NCBI RefSeq assembly: GCF_019613955.1
Contig: NZ_CP080443.1
Coordinates: 806,001 to 870,000, forward strand
Length of the DNA stretch: 64,000 bases
Direction: 5' to 3'
From: Chryseobacterium sp. LJ668
GTDB taxonomy: Bacteria; Bacteroidota; Bacteroidia; Flavobacteriales; Weeksellaceae
In this document: positions 34,659 through 42,720 of the stretch, piece after piece
How positions within the stretch are numbered: the stretch's first letter is position 1
Layout of the letters: each line of letters opens with the position of its first letter
Notes under the pieces: generated by a model
The model's input: only the letters and a program-made list of their open reading frames with translations
Told to the model about the DNA's origin: nothing
Database searches by the model: none
Position numbers and translations under genes: made by a program

Positions 34659-35789
34659 TTACATTTTACGGAGTAATGGGCTTTGTCTATATCTTTCTTC
34701 CTGATATTCTTCGTAAAGATTTTGTAAAGTTTCAGAGATTTTTGAATAACCGATTTCTTTTCCCCAAGCCAATAATCCTTTTGGATAGTTTACCCCTTTC
34801 TGCATTGCCAATTCGATGTCTTCATCACTCGCAATTCCCAATCTTTTTGCTTCAACCGCCTCGTTGATCAACATTGAAATAATTCTTAAAAATATTTGTT
34901 GATAAAGAGCATCGTCTTTTTCTGCGACAGGTTTTTCTGCGCCTTCAGAATAATCATAGAAACCTTTTCCTGTTTTTCTGCCGTGAAGTTTGGCTTCGGA
35001 CATTCTTTGCTGAAGAAGAGATGGCTTGTATTTAGGATCGTAGAAATAATCTTTGTAAACGGTTGTTGTTACAGAGAAATTCACATCAACACCAATGAGA
35101 TCCATCAATTCGAAAGGTCCCATTTTGAAGTTTCCTACTGTTCTCATCGCTTCGTCAACCTGTTCGGGAGTTGCAATGTTTTCCTCAACAATTCTTAACG
35201 CCTCCCCATAGTATGGACGAGCGATTCTGTTGACAATAAAACCTGGAATATCTTTAGCAATTACAGGAACTTTGCCCCAATCTTTCATGAGGTTATACAT
35301 TTTTTCGGCTAAAGATTTCTCAGTAATTAAAGACGGAATAATTTCAACCAAAGGCATTAGAGGAGCCGGATTGAAAAAGTGAATTCCAATAAAACGCTCG
35401 GGTTTTTGTAATTCTGCACCAAGAGAGGTGATGGAAATGGATGATGTATTGGAAGCGATAACACAGCTTTCAGAAACATGATTTTCTAATTCTGTGAAAA
35501 CTTTGGTTTTGATTTCTTTGTTTTCAATGATGGCTTCGATAATTAGCTCACAATCTTTAAAGTCCTTCAATTCTGTAGCGATGGAAATATTAGATAAAAT
35601 TTCGACCATTTTTTCAGATGAAATTTTTTGTTTATCAACCAATCTGGTTAATGTTTTTTCCAAACCTACGGTTGCTGTTTCTACCTGTTTTGCGTTGGCG
35701 TCGTAAACCCAAACTTTACATCCGTTCGTTGCGGCTACTTGTGCGATGCCAATTCCCATCGTTCCGGCACCGATAACTCCTATATTCAT
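34659..35789 (-). CDS. paaH: PaaH, 3-hydroxyacyl-CoA dehydrogenase
   Basis: The 376-residue protein has the NAD-binding loop GAGTMGIGIAQ (7-17), the HFFNPAPLMPLVEI substrate motif with its catalytic His, and two C-terminal 6PGDH-like helical regions. In the operon it oxidises 3-hydroxyadipyl-CoA to 3-oxoadipyl-CoA. It is longer than simple 3HADs (about 285 residues) because of the second C-terminal repeat, as in other PaaH/PaaC-type enzymes. Confidence 0.93.
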   Translation of the reverse strand: MNIGVIGAGTMGIGIAQVAATNGCKVWVYDANAKQVETATVGLEKTLTRLVDKQKISSEKMVEILSNISIATELKDFKDCELIIEAIIENKEIKTKVFTELENHVSESCVIASNTSSISITSLGAELQKPERFIGIHFFNPAPLMPLVEIIPSLITEKSLAEKMYNLMKDWGKVPVIAKDIPGFIVNRIARPYYGEALRIVEENIATPEQVDEAMRTVGNFKMGPFELMDLIGVDVNFSVTTTVYKDYFYDPKYKPSLLQQRMSEAKLHGRKTGKGFYDYSEGAEKPVAEKDDALYQQIFLRIISMLINEAVEAKRLGIASDEDIELAMQKGVNYPKGLLAWGKEIGYSKISETLQNLYEEYQEERYRQSPLLRKM

Positions 35790-35795
35790 AATCTA

Positions 35796-35854
35796 ACAGT
35801 GTATCAATGTAACAACGTAACAATTATCGTTGAACTGCTACATTGGTACATTGT
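35796..35854. repeat. Inverted repeat between paaG and paaH
   Basis: Two 19-nt arms (35796-35814 and 35836-35854) pair at 18 of 19 positions counting two G-U pairs. They contain the ATCAATGTAACA / ACATTGT words that also occur at 36706-36792 and 37409-37441. Confidence 0.7.
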
Positions 35855-35865
35855 TATATTAATTC

Positions 35866-36666
35866 TTATCTTCCTTTATATTCAGGTTTTCTTTTTTGTA
35901 AAAAGGCACTTACACCTTCTTTAAAATCTTCTGTTTCTGCTGCTTCCTGTTGTAAATCACCTTCTAATTCCAATTGTTCTTTCAAAGAATTATTGTAAGA
36001 GTTTGCAAAAGCTTTTTTGGTTAATTTTAAACCAACAGTTGGCATGTTTGAAACTTTTTCTAAAATTTCCATTGATTTTGAATTGAATTCCTCTTCAGTG
36101 AAAACTTCAGCTACCAAACCGTAAGATTTTGATTCTTCAGCAGATAATTTTTTGCCTGTAAATGCGAGATAGTTTGCCAATTGTCTTCCTAATAGCTTAG
36201 GTAAGAAATAAGTTCCGCCAGTATCAGGAATCAAACCGATATTGGAGAATGCTTGAGCAAAGTAAGCCGTATTATTCGCTAAAACAAAGTCACAAATCAG
36301 TGCTAACATTGCACCAGCACCAACTGCTGGACCGTTGACCAAAGCAATGACAGGCTTTTTGCAATGCGTAATTTCCATTACCAATGGATTGTAATAATCG
36401 GTTACGATTCTTCTTATAATATCTTCATCATGATGGTCATTACCCTGAACAAAAGCGTCATCTAAATTCTGGCCTGAGCAAAATGCTCTTCCTCTGCCTG
36501 AAATCGCTACACATCTTACTGTAGGATCATTGCTGCATTCGTTTACAAAATCTTTAAGATCTCCCAAGGAAGGCTTCGTTAAAGCATTCATCGTATCAGG
36601 TTGATTGAGGTAGGCAATTTTTAATTTCCCATCAAAATGCGATTCAATATCGAGTTGTGTATACAT
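35866..36666 (-). CDS. paaG: PaaG, 1,2-epoxyphenylacetyl-CoA isomerase
   Basis: The ATG at 36666 (MYTQLDIESHFDG) is chosen; the frame runs 57 bases further back through repeat sequence. The 266-residue crotonase-fold protein has CSGQNLDD and GPAVGAGAMLAL oxyanion loops and a GLIPDTGGTYFLP active-site segment. In PaaG the Asp in that segment is the expected acid/base for epoxide to oxepin isomerisation. The operon position supports PaaG rather than PaaF. Confidence 0.9.
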   Translation of the reverse strand: MYTQLDIESHFDGKLKIAYLNQPDTMNALTKPSLGDLKDFVNECSNDPTVRCVAISGRGRAFCSGQNLDDAFVQGNDHHDEDIIRRIVTDYYNPLVMEITHCKKPVIALVNGPAVGAGAMLALICDFVLANNTAYFAQAFSNIGLIPDTGGTYFLPKLLGRQLANYLAFTGKKLSAEESKSYGLVAEVFTEEEFNSKSMEILEKVSNMPTVGLKLTKKAFANSYNNSLKEQLELEGDLQQEAAETEDFKEGVSAFLQKRKPEYKGR

Positions 36667-36705
36667 AGTTTTAATTTTTATGATTAATGTAAATTTACGT
36701 ATAAA

Positions 36706-36792
36706 AATGTAGCAATGTATCAATTTATCAGTATAACAATATTTACTGCATTCAAAATTATCACATTTTTACATTGCTGAATTGTTACATTA
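36706..36792. repeat. Repeat-rich hairpin region between paaD and paaG
   Basis: AATGTAGCAATGTATCAATTT (36706 onwards) is partly complementary to the TACATTGCTGAATTGTTACATT region ending at 36792. The words are the same as in 35796-35854. Confidence 0.55.
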
Positions 36793-36794
36793 AT

Positions 36795-37259
36795 TTAGTG
36801 GCATTTAAAATAATCAAAGGGTTCTAAACAGTCTAAACATTGATATGAAGCCTTACACAATGTTGATCCAAATCTGCTGATCTGTTTTGAATTCATCGAA
36901 CCGCAACGCGGACATTTTTTCGGTTTCCCGATGTGATGTTCATCTGCTCCTTTTTCGGGAGGTGAAATTCCGTAAACCCTCAGTTTTTCTCTTGCTTCAT
37001 CAGTTAACCAGTCTGTCGTCCAGATCGGAAACATTTTGGTGACTACTTTCGCATCCCAACCGTTTTCTTTCATGATCTTGATAATGTCTTCCTCAATGGT
37101 AAACATAGCGGGACAGGCAGAATACGTTGGCGTAATAGTTATTTCACAAGAATTCTCGCTAGTAACTTTCGCTTCTCTTACAATGCCCAATTCCACGATA
37201 TTGATCACCGGAATTTCCGGATCGGGAATGAGTTCTAATATTTCTAAAGGATTTTTCAA
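36795..37259 (-). CDS. paaD: PaaD, phenylacetyl-CoA epoxidase maturation protein
   Basis: The 154-residue protein has an N-terminal MIP18/DUF59 domain (DPEIPVINIVELGIV, TPTYSACPAM) and a C-terminal zinc-ribbon (CPRCGS...CKASYQCLDCLEPFDYFKC). PaaD is needed for activity of the multicomponent epoxygenase and is thought to help in Fe-S or diiron assembly. Older annotation calls it subunit PaaJ. Confidence 0.94.
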   Translation of the reverse strand: MKNPLEILELIPDPEIPVINIVELGIVREAKVTSENSCEITITPTYSACPAMFTIEEDIIKIMKENGWDAKVVTKMFPIWTTDWLTDEAREKLRVYGISPPEKGADEHHIGKPKKCPRCGSMNSKQISRFGSTLCKASYQCLDCLEPFDYFKCH

Positions 37260-37261
37260 TC

Positions 37262-37441
37262 TTTTTAATCTGATTTTTTTTTCGCAAAGTGCGCAAATTT
37301 TTTTTGACTACTAAATGTTTTTAAGTTCGCAAAGGCGTTTCACTTAGCAAAGTCAACAAAGAATAAAATTTTCAATGACAGTCTAAAATTTCACTTTAAA
37401 AATTTTTACATTGATAAACTACTACATTGTTACATTCGAAA
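37262..37441. repeat. Repeat-rich gap between paaC and paaD
   Basis: The gap contains several CGCAAAG words (TTCGCAAAGTGCGCAAA, TTCGCAAAGGCG) and ends with an ACATTGTTACATT segment like those at 35796 and 36706. It has no coding signal. The CGCAAAG words are familiar as dispersed Flavobacteriia repeats. Confidence 0.5.
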
Positions 37442-37443
37442 GT

Positions 37444-38193
37444 TTACCAAGTACAACCCGGATACGCTCTCTGCATATACTGCAATTCACAAAGCATAAA
37501 TCCGAAATATTCTGTATGATAACCAGTTCTTGATTTTGGCTGCATGAATGGATTTGTTGAATATTCTAAACCGAAATCTGCAAAATCCTTTTCTGTGATT
37601 GAAATAAACTGGTTGTACAATTCATCAACATTTGGAGTGATATTTAAAGCAATTAAATCATCTTCACCTTCCGTTTTTGCGAATAAACCTTTTGTGTATT
37701 CCCATACATTTTCGATGGCTTTGTGAATACGCATCTTACTTTCTTCCGTTCCCTGGGCGAAAATTTTCATCCAGGAAGCAGCGTGAGTATAATGATACCT
37801 TACTTCTTTTAAAGATTTTTGAGCAAGAGCAGAAAGTTCTTCATCTGCGGAATTTGATAATGCTTCGTACATCAATTTCTGATACACCGCGAAAACATAC
37901 ACTTTAAGAATCGTTTGTGCATAATCTTCATTCGGAAGTTCTGTTAAATGAGCATTCAGATATTCATGTTCGTATCTTAAAAATGCCAAATCATCTTCAC
38001 TTTTACCGTTATCGGCAACTCTTGAAGCATACACATAATAGTTGTTTGCCTGACCTAATTGATCTAAAGCAATGTTGGTCAATGCAATATCTTCTTCCAG
38101 ATAAGGACCTTCACCACACCATGCAGACAAACGTTGTCCCATAATGAAACTGTCGTCTGCCAATTTTAATAAATAATTATATAATGGGTTCAT
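37444..38193 (-). CDS. paaC: PaaC, phenylacetyl-CoA epoxidase structural subunit
   Basis: The ATG at 38193 (MNPLYNYLLKLADD) gives 249 residues. The frame extends upstream into repeat sequence, which would add a basic leader without homology. It is a ferritin-like helical protein (LADDSFIMGQRLSAWCGEGP, ALDQLGQANNYY). PaaC pairs with PaaA but lacks a working diiron site and serves as structural partner and PaaE docking unit. Confidence 0.94.
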   Translation of the reverse strand: MNPLYNYLLKLADDSFIMGQRLSAWCGEGPYLEEDIALTNIALDQLGQANNYYVYASRVADNGKSEDDLAFLRYEHEYLNAHLTELPNEDYAQTILKVYVFAVYQKLMYEALSNSADEELSALAQKSLKEVRYHYTHAASWMKIFAQGTEESKMRIHKAIENVWEYTKGLFAKTEGEDDLIALNITPNVDELYNQFISITEKDFADFGLEYSTNPFMQPKSRTGYHTEYFGFMLCELQYMQRAYPGCTW

Positions 38194-38197
38194 TATT

Positions 38198-38260
38198 TTA
38201 GCTTTTGGCTTTTGGCGTCTAGCTTTTGGCAAAATTACCAGCAGCTAACAGCCAATCACT
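38198..38260. repeat. Tandem-type repeat between paaB and paaC
   Basis: The words AGCTTTTGGC (38200-38209 and 38221-38230) and GCAGCTAACAGCC recur in tandem. The region is non-coding and resembles intergenic repeats seen in related genomes. Confidence 0.55.
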
Positions 38261-38263
38261 GTT

Positions 38264-38545
38264 TTACATATTTTTTACATCGTTAGGAATATCGTAAAAT
38301 GTCGGGTGACGGTATAGTTTATCATCAGCCGGATCGAAGAATGCTTCTTTATCGATTCCTTCTGAAGTTACGATATATTTACTTGGAACTACCCAAACAG
38401 AAGTTCCCTCTTTTCTTCTTGTATAAACGTCTCTTGCGTTCTGCAGAGCCATTTCTGCTGTTGGCGCCTGTACAATTCCAACGTGTTTGTGAGATAATCC
38501 CGGTTTAGTCTGAATAAACACTTCCCACATATCTAAATTTGCCAT
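38264..38545 (-). CDS. paaB: PaaB, phenylacetyl-CoA epoxidase subunit B
   Basis: The 93-residue protein matches PaaB throughout (MWEVFIQTKPGLSHKHVG, ALQNARDVYTRRKEG, SVWVVPS). It bridges the PaaAC heterodimers in the epoxygenase complex. It is 2 bp from the upstream lipoprotein gene. Confidence 0.96.
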   Translation of the reverse strand: MANLDMWEVFIQTKPGLSHKHVGIVQAPTAEMALQNARDVYTRRKEGTSVWVVPSKYIVTSEGIDKEAFFDPADDKLYRHPTFYDIPNDVKNM

Positions 38546-38547
38546 AA

Positions 38548-38919
38548 TTATTTCCTTTTAAATCCTTTTGGTGTTCCTAGTTCAGCTTTATCATAAATAT
38601 TAAGATATAAATAAACTGAATCTTTTTTTCCGCTATACGTCACCCAATATTTATCCAACAACCCCATATTTCCTAGAAATCCATTCTTTGTTTTAAATTC
38701 ACAACAGCTACCAACTCTACCATAAGAAATTTCTTCACCATTTGGACCTTCCAAAGAAGATAGATATCTGTGAGAATTTGTGGGGCTAAGATCTCCTGTT
38801 TTGATCGGATTCTTTTCAGCATAACCATAGGTCTCGTCAAAAACACTTGTTGCACTGTTTGTGGCTGTGCAAGCTACAATGAGGGAGAATGAGAAAAGTA
38901 GAAACACCAGTTTTTTCAT
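38548..38919 (-). CDS. Small lipoprotein inserted between paaA and paaB
   Basis: The 123-residue protein has a lipoprotein signal with lipobox LIVAC, then TYGYAEKNPIKTGD, EGPNGEEISYGRVGSCC, LLDKYWVTYSGKKDS and LYLNIYDKAELGTPKGF. I recognise this as a Bacteroidota lipoprotein family often misnamed 2-dehydro-3-deoxyphosphooctonate aldolase; it has no aldolase features. It lies 8 bp after paaA and 2 bp before paaB, so it is co-transcribed with the epoxygenase, an unusual place for an envelope lipoprotein. Confidence 0.82.
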   Translation of the reverse strand: MKKLVFLLFSFSLIVACTATNSATSVFDETYGYAEKNPIKTGDLSPTNSHRYLSSLEGPNGEEISYGRVGSCCEFKTKNGFLGNMGLLDKYWVTYSGKKDSVYLYLNIYDKAELGTPKGFKRK

Positions 38920-38927
38920 TATATATC

Positions 38928-39866
38928 CTAGTTTATATTTTTATTCTGTTTTTCTGCAAAAGCAATCGCCGCTTCTTTTACCCAAAGGTTTTCCTCCTGC
39001 GCTTTTACTTTTGTCTGTAATCTTTTCTTGTTACAAGGTCCATTACCTTTTAAGATTTCCATGAATTCATCCCAAGGAAGTTCTCCGAAATCGTAATGCT
39101 GTCTTTCCTCATTCCATTTTAAATCTTTATCCGGAACGGTTAACCCTAAAAATTCAGCCTGAGAAACCGTAACGTCGATAAATCTCTGACGAAGACTGTC
39201 GTTACTTTCTCTTTTTACTCTGTAATTCATAGAAATTTTAGAGTTTGGTGAACTGTCGTCATTCGGACCAAACATCATTAAAGCCGGCCACCAGAAACGA
39301 TTTAAGGAAGCCTGAGCCATTTCTTTCTGCTGTTTTGTACCACGGCAAAGCGCCATTAAAATCTCATACCCCTGTCTTTGATGAAAAGATTCTTCTTTAC
39401 AGATTTTCACCATCGCTCTAGAGTAAGGGCCATAAGAATTCCCCATCAACATGACCTGATTCATGATTGCCGCACCATCAACCAACCAACCGATTGCACC
39501 AATATCTGCCCAGCTCAATGTCGGATAATTGAAAATACTCGAATATTTCGCTTTTCCTTCCAACATATCCTCGTAAGTCGCATCTCTGTCGGCTCTGATG
39601 GTTCCGTTTCCTAATGTTTCCGTTGCAGAATACAGGTATAAACCGTGACCGGCTTCATCCTGAACTTTAGCCAAAAGAGCCATTTTCCTTCTCAATGAAG
39701 GAGCCCTGGAAATCCAGTTGGCTTCCGGCAACATTCCGACAATCTCAGAATGAGCGTGCTGTGAAATCTGACGAACCAATAATTTTCTGTAATCATCGGG
39801 CATTACATCTTTTGGTTCTACTTTATTTTCGTCGTGTACGTATTGTACAAATTTTTCTAAGTCCAT
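38928..39866 (-). CDS. paaA: PaaA, phenylacetyl-CoA epoxidase catalytic subunit
   Basis: The 312-residue protein matches PaaA. Diiron ligands lie in the helices around [33 protein letters not shown] and [14 protein letters not shown]. It forms the 1,2-epoxide on phenylacetyl-CoA with O2 and electrons from PaaE. It is the second gene of the operon after paaE. Confidence 0.96.
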   Translation of the reverse strand: MDLEKFVQYVHDENKVEPKDVMPDDYRKLLVRQISQHAHSEIVGMLPEANWISRAPSLRRKMALLAKVQDEAGHGLYLYSATETLGNGTIRADRDATYEDMLEGKAKYSSIFNYPTLSWADIGAIGWLVDGAAIMNQVMLMGNSYGPYSRAMVKICKEESFHQRQGYEILMALCRGTKQQKEMAQASLNRFWWPALMMFGPNDDSSPNSKISMNYRVKRESNDSLRQRFIDVTVSQAEFLGLTVPDKDLKWNEERQHYDFGELPWDEFMEILKGNGPCNKKRLQTKVKAQEENLWVKEAAIAFAEKQNKNIN

Positions 39867-39883
39867 AATTTGTCTTTTTGTAA

Positions 39884-39925
39884 AATGTAAAAAGTATTGC
39901 TATATTCATGAATACTTTTTACATT
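39884..39925. repeat. Perfect inverted repeat between paaE and paaA
   Basis: AATGTAAAAAGTATT (39884-39898) and AATACTTTTTACATT (39911-39925) form a perfect 15-bp stem with a 12-nt loop. On the minus strand the right arm reads A-rich after the stem, so it is a poor terminator and more likely a dispersed element or an mRNA processing hairpin. Confidence 0.8.
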
Positions 39926-39941
39926 AAATCGTTAATACAAT

Positions 39942-41027
39942 TTAAACATCATAATTTAGCATCACCACATTCGTTGTTGGATGACACTGGCAAGTCAGCA
40001 CAAAACCTCTGGCTACTTCATCTTCGGTAAGCGCGAAATTTTTTTCCATGAAAACTTCTCCTTCGAGAACTTCCGCTTTACACGTACAACAAACTCCTCC
40101 TTTGCAGGCAAAAGGCACAGGAAGATTGTCTTTCAATGCTTTATCTAAGATACTCTCTTTTTTTGAATTCAAATGGAACGAATATTCATCATCATCAATA
40201 ATGACCGTTACCATACTTTCGATATTAGCAATAGCCTTGAATTCATCGCTCATTTCCGCAGAATCTTCTTCATCCGGAGCCGAGAAATATTCAAACAAAA
40301 CCTGAATCGCAGGAACTTTCTTCTCTTTTTTCAAATAATCAGAAATCCCTTTGATCATATCAGAAGGCCCACAAATGAAATAAGTAGCTTCCTTCACGTC
40401 GATGTCTGTATATCTTTCAAATAAATGATTTAATTTTGCAGGAGAAATTCTTCCTTCAAAAATCGGGTCTTCGTGTTTTTCACGGCTTACCAGATAAACC
40501 ACTTTCAGTCTACCATTGAACTGCTCTACCAACTTATCGATCTCAGCTTTTTTCATCACATGATTCATGCTTCTGTTGCTGTAGAAAAGATAGGCGTTTG
40601 AATTAGGTTCCTGATAAAGACTTTCCTTCAAATTAGAAAGAATCGGGCTGATTCCACTTCCTGCTGCTAATCCAACGTAAGTTTTTGTATTGCTTGGATG
40701 ATAAGAAGTATTGAAACCGCCCATCGGAGGCATCACTTCCAAAACCTCATCCATGTGAAGATGCTCATTGAAATATCCCGAGACCTTTCCGTTTTCTAAG
40801 AGTTTAACCAAAACCTCCAAAGTATTACTTTTTTCGCTCGGTGCATTACAGATAGAATAGGAACGGCGCTCTTCGTTACCGTTTACCATTAATTTAAAAT
40901 TCAGATATTGCCCCTGTTTGAATCTGAACTTATCTTTCAGTTCCTCAGGAATTTCCAATGCTACATTCACTGCATCATTGGTATCTTTCTGAACTTTTAC
41001 AGTTTTTAATTTATAAAATGAATTCAT
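39942..41027 (-). CDS. paaE: PaaE, phenylacetyl-CoA epoxidase reductase subunit
   Basis: The 361-residue protein has a ferredoxin-NADP reductase part (RRSYSICNAP for FAD, GLAAGSGISPILS for NADPH). It also has a C-terminal plant-type 2Fe-2S domain with C308, C313, C316 and C346. It passes electrons from NADPH to the PaaA diiron site. As first gene of the operon it lies directly behind the promoter and TetR-type operator at 41052-41100. Confidence 0.96.
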   Translation of the reverse strand: MNSFYKLKTVKVQKDTNDAVNVALEIPEELKDKFRFKQGQYLNFKLMVNGNEERRSYSICNAPSEKSNTLEVLVKLLENGKVSGYFNEHLHMDEVLEVMPPMGGFNTSYHPSNTKTYVGLAAGSGISPILSNLKESLYQEPNSNAYLFYSNRSMNHVMKKAEIDKLVEQFNGRLKVVYLVSREKHEDPIFEGRISPAKLNHLFERYTDIDVKEATYFICGPSDMIKGISDYLKKEKKVPAIQVLFEYFSAPDEEDSAEMSDEFKAIANIESMVTVIIDDDEYSFHLNSKKESILDKALKDNLPVPFACKGGVCCTCKAEVLEGEVFMEKNFALTEDEVARGFVLTCQCHPTTNVVMLNYDV

Positions 41028-41051
41028 TTTTTATACGCTAAATAAAACTAA

Positions 41052-41065
41052 CTAACATTTGTTAG
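41052..41065. promoter_or_regulatory. Palindromic operator of the paa operon
   Basis: CTAACATTTGTTAG is a perfect 14-bp palindrome just downstream of the paaE -7 box, where the transcript should begin. It resembles the CNAACGNNCGTTNG site I recall for TetR-type PaaR repressors. The TetR gene next door (41122-41694) is the obvious binder; a CoA thioester is the likely inducer. Confidence 0.7.
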
Positions 41066-41068
41066 GTA

Positions 41069-41100
41069 CAAATATAAAAATATTTTCCCCGATAACAAAA
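41069..41100 (-). promoter_or_regulatory. Promoter of the paa operon
   Basis: On the minus strand TTTTG (41100-41096) and TATATTTG (41076-41069) are separated by exactly 19 bp, a full Bacteroidota consensus promoter. It is 41 bp before the paaE ATG. Confidence 0.8.
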
Positions 41101-41121
41101 TTATTATAATTCTTTGATTTT

Positions 41122-41694
41122 CTATGATTTTCCTATAAGACCAAAAAGTATTTTATCTCTTATTTCATCTGTAATTTCTACGGTAGATTCTATATTTCTT
41201 TTGAACCAGAAATAAGAATTGTTTAAGGTATGGAGAATAAATCTCGTGGTAAAAGCTGGTGATTTGAGTTCCCAATTTTCAGCCTCGTAAATTTCTGTCA
41301 ACAACTTTTCTACCTCGAGCTGATAATTTTTTCGCATTTCGATAAATTCGAGAAGTCGACCATCCAAATGCCTCCATTCGTTTGAATAAATATGAGTGAC
41401 ATCGCGGTTTTTCAGAACCACAGACAAATGTTTATCAATAAATAAGTTTAATTTTTCTTTTGGAGGAATATTGGTATTTTTGATTTCCTGAAGTTGTGTA
41501 AAAAATTCATTGGCAATTCCGAAGCAAATCCATTCAAGAATTTCTTCCTTAGAACGGATATGCGCATACAAAGAAGCAGCTTTAATATTCAGCTTTGTTG
41601 CTAAATCACGTACAGAACTTCCCATGTAACCTTTCTCTTTGAAAAGTTCTACTGCAATATTCAGTATTTTTTGCTGTTTTTCTCTAAGCTCCAT
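41122..41694 (-). CDS. TetR/AcrR family regulator, PaaR-like
   Basis: The 190-residue protein has an N-terminal TetR helix-turn-helix (NIAVELFKEKGYMGSSVRDLATKLNIKAASLYAH visible in parts at about 10-45) and a helical ligand domain. Its position immediately upstream of paaE, with an operator between, makes it the probable repressor of the paa genes. It has its own -7 box (41708-41715). Confidence 0.88.
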   Translation of the reverse strand: MELREKQQKILNIAVELFKEKGYMGSSVRDLATKLNIKAASLYAHIRSKEEILEWICFGIANEFFTQLQEIKNTNIPPKEKLNLFIDKHLSVVLKNRDVTHIYSNEWRHLDGRLLEFIEMRKNYQLEVEKLLTEIYEAENWELKSPAFTTRFILHTLNNSYFWFKRNIESTVEITDEIRDKILFGLIGKS

Positions 41695-41707
41695 ATATAA
41701 ATCTAGC

Positions 41708-41715
41708 CAAATTTA
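41708..41715 (-). promoter_or_regulatory. Candidate -7 box of the tetR gene
   Basis: The minus strand reads TAAATTTG, 13 bp before the ATG. No copy of the CTAACA palindrome is visible here. Confidence 0.45.
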
Positions 41716-41912
41716 TCATAAAAAAGTATGGCAGTACATAATTTTATCGATAATCTACAAATGTATTATATTTTCTTCCTTATTGGAGTTTCCAGGATTC
41801 AAAATTAATTTTAAAGTGGCTAAATTCTATGGTAATACTAATTAGATTTTGTACAGACTTAATACAAATCTTTAAAACAGTGACACAAATTCTTTACAAG
41901 CAAATAGATTTA

Positions 41913-42707
41913 TTATAGTGGTTTCGCTAAAATATTAAATCTATCGCCGGATCCGGCTCCGAAAATTACTCTGAAATTATCTGCAGCTTGATTTGCACAA
42001 ATTCCTGCACCTTTCAGCACTACGGTGTAACTTCCCGCCGGAAGTACTATTTCTGTAGTCGAGTTTAACTTAAATGTATTCACAGAACCTCCTGCAACAC
42101 GATTTGCAAATGCAAGACCATCACTCGCATATATTGTATTGACTGGAATACCACTTGATGCGGGCGCGCTCGTAAACTGTAAGACAGAGGCAACTGCCCT
42201 CTCGTTCCCATCGCTGATTGTACCTCCTGATGCATTTCTTACATCCGCAGTAAGCACTGATGAAAAAAACACCATTGATCTCTGGTTCAAAGTAAAAGAG
42301 ACTGTTAATAAATTACCTGTCACTACATAACCCCCAACAGCAGTAACATTTAATGTAGTTCCGGTAGTAATTGCATCACTTTGAGGTGCAAAATAGCTGA
42401 ATCTTTCTTCACCTTTCTTAACAGAAGTATCCCCGGAAGTATTTACATACAAAGGATTTGTAGTATTTGCAGCACTAAAAACTGTAGAATTATTTGTACT
42501 GTTGAGACCGTCTATTCTTACTGTAGGGGCTATGAGGGGAATACTCGTTGTACCAATATTGCTAACTAAAACATTTTTTACACCACTTACATGTAATTTT
42601 TGTTGCGGATTTTCCGTGTTTATCCCCACATTTCCACTTTGACCGTAGTTCATGTTGAAAAATATTCCTACAGCAAATAAAGACAATTTTTTTATGTGAT
42701 TTTTCAT
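41913..42707 (-). CDS. Secreted VGIN...LHV-family protein, paralogue 3 of the trio
   Basis: The ATG at 42707 (MKNHIKKLSLFAVGIFF) is chosen because a signal peptide follows directly. The 264-residue product reads GNVGINTENPQQKLHVSG after the signal, then VRIDGLNSTNN, and ends with a beta-rich domain containing LPAGSYTV. It is a paralogue of the two genes upstream (42721-43503, 43507-44226), which share the same three signatures. Function is unknown; export to the cell surface is likely, but there is no T9SS domain. Confidence 0.75.
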   Translation of the reverse strand: MKNHIKKLSLFAVGIFFNMNYGQSGNVGINTENPQQKLHVSGVKNVLVSNIGTTSIPLIAPTVRIDGLNSTNNSTVFSAANTTNPLYVNTSGDTSVKKGEERFSYFAPQSDAITTGTTLNVTAVGGYVVTGNLLTVSFTLNQRSMVFFSSVLTADVRNASGGTISDGNERAVASVLQFTSAPASSGIPVNTIYASDGLAFANRVAGGSVNTFKLNSTTEIVLPAGSYTVVLKGAGICANQAADNFRVIFGAGSGDRFNILAKPL

Positions 42708-42720
42708 TATCCTATTAATT

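Noticed and set aside
37444..38232. Longer PaaC starting at 38232
   Set aside because: The added residues (KARRQKPKAK) are translated repeat sequence; PaaC homology begins at the Met at 38193.
34077..39925. CRISPR array in the paa operon gaps
   Set aside because: Repeats differ from gap to gap, spacers are absent and no cas genes are present.
28847..41694. paa operon as a recently acquired island
   Set aside because: Base composition and codon style look like the neighbours, and there is no integrase, tRNA boundary or att repeat; the transposase is a local insertion.
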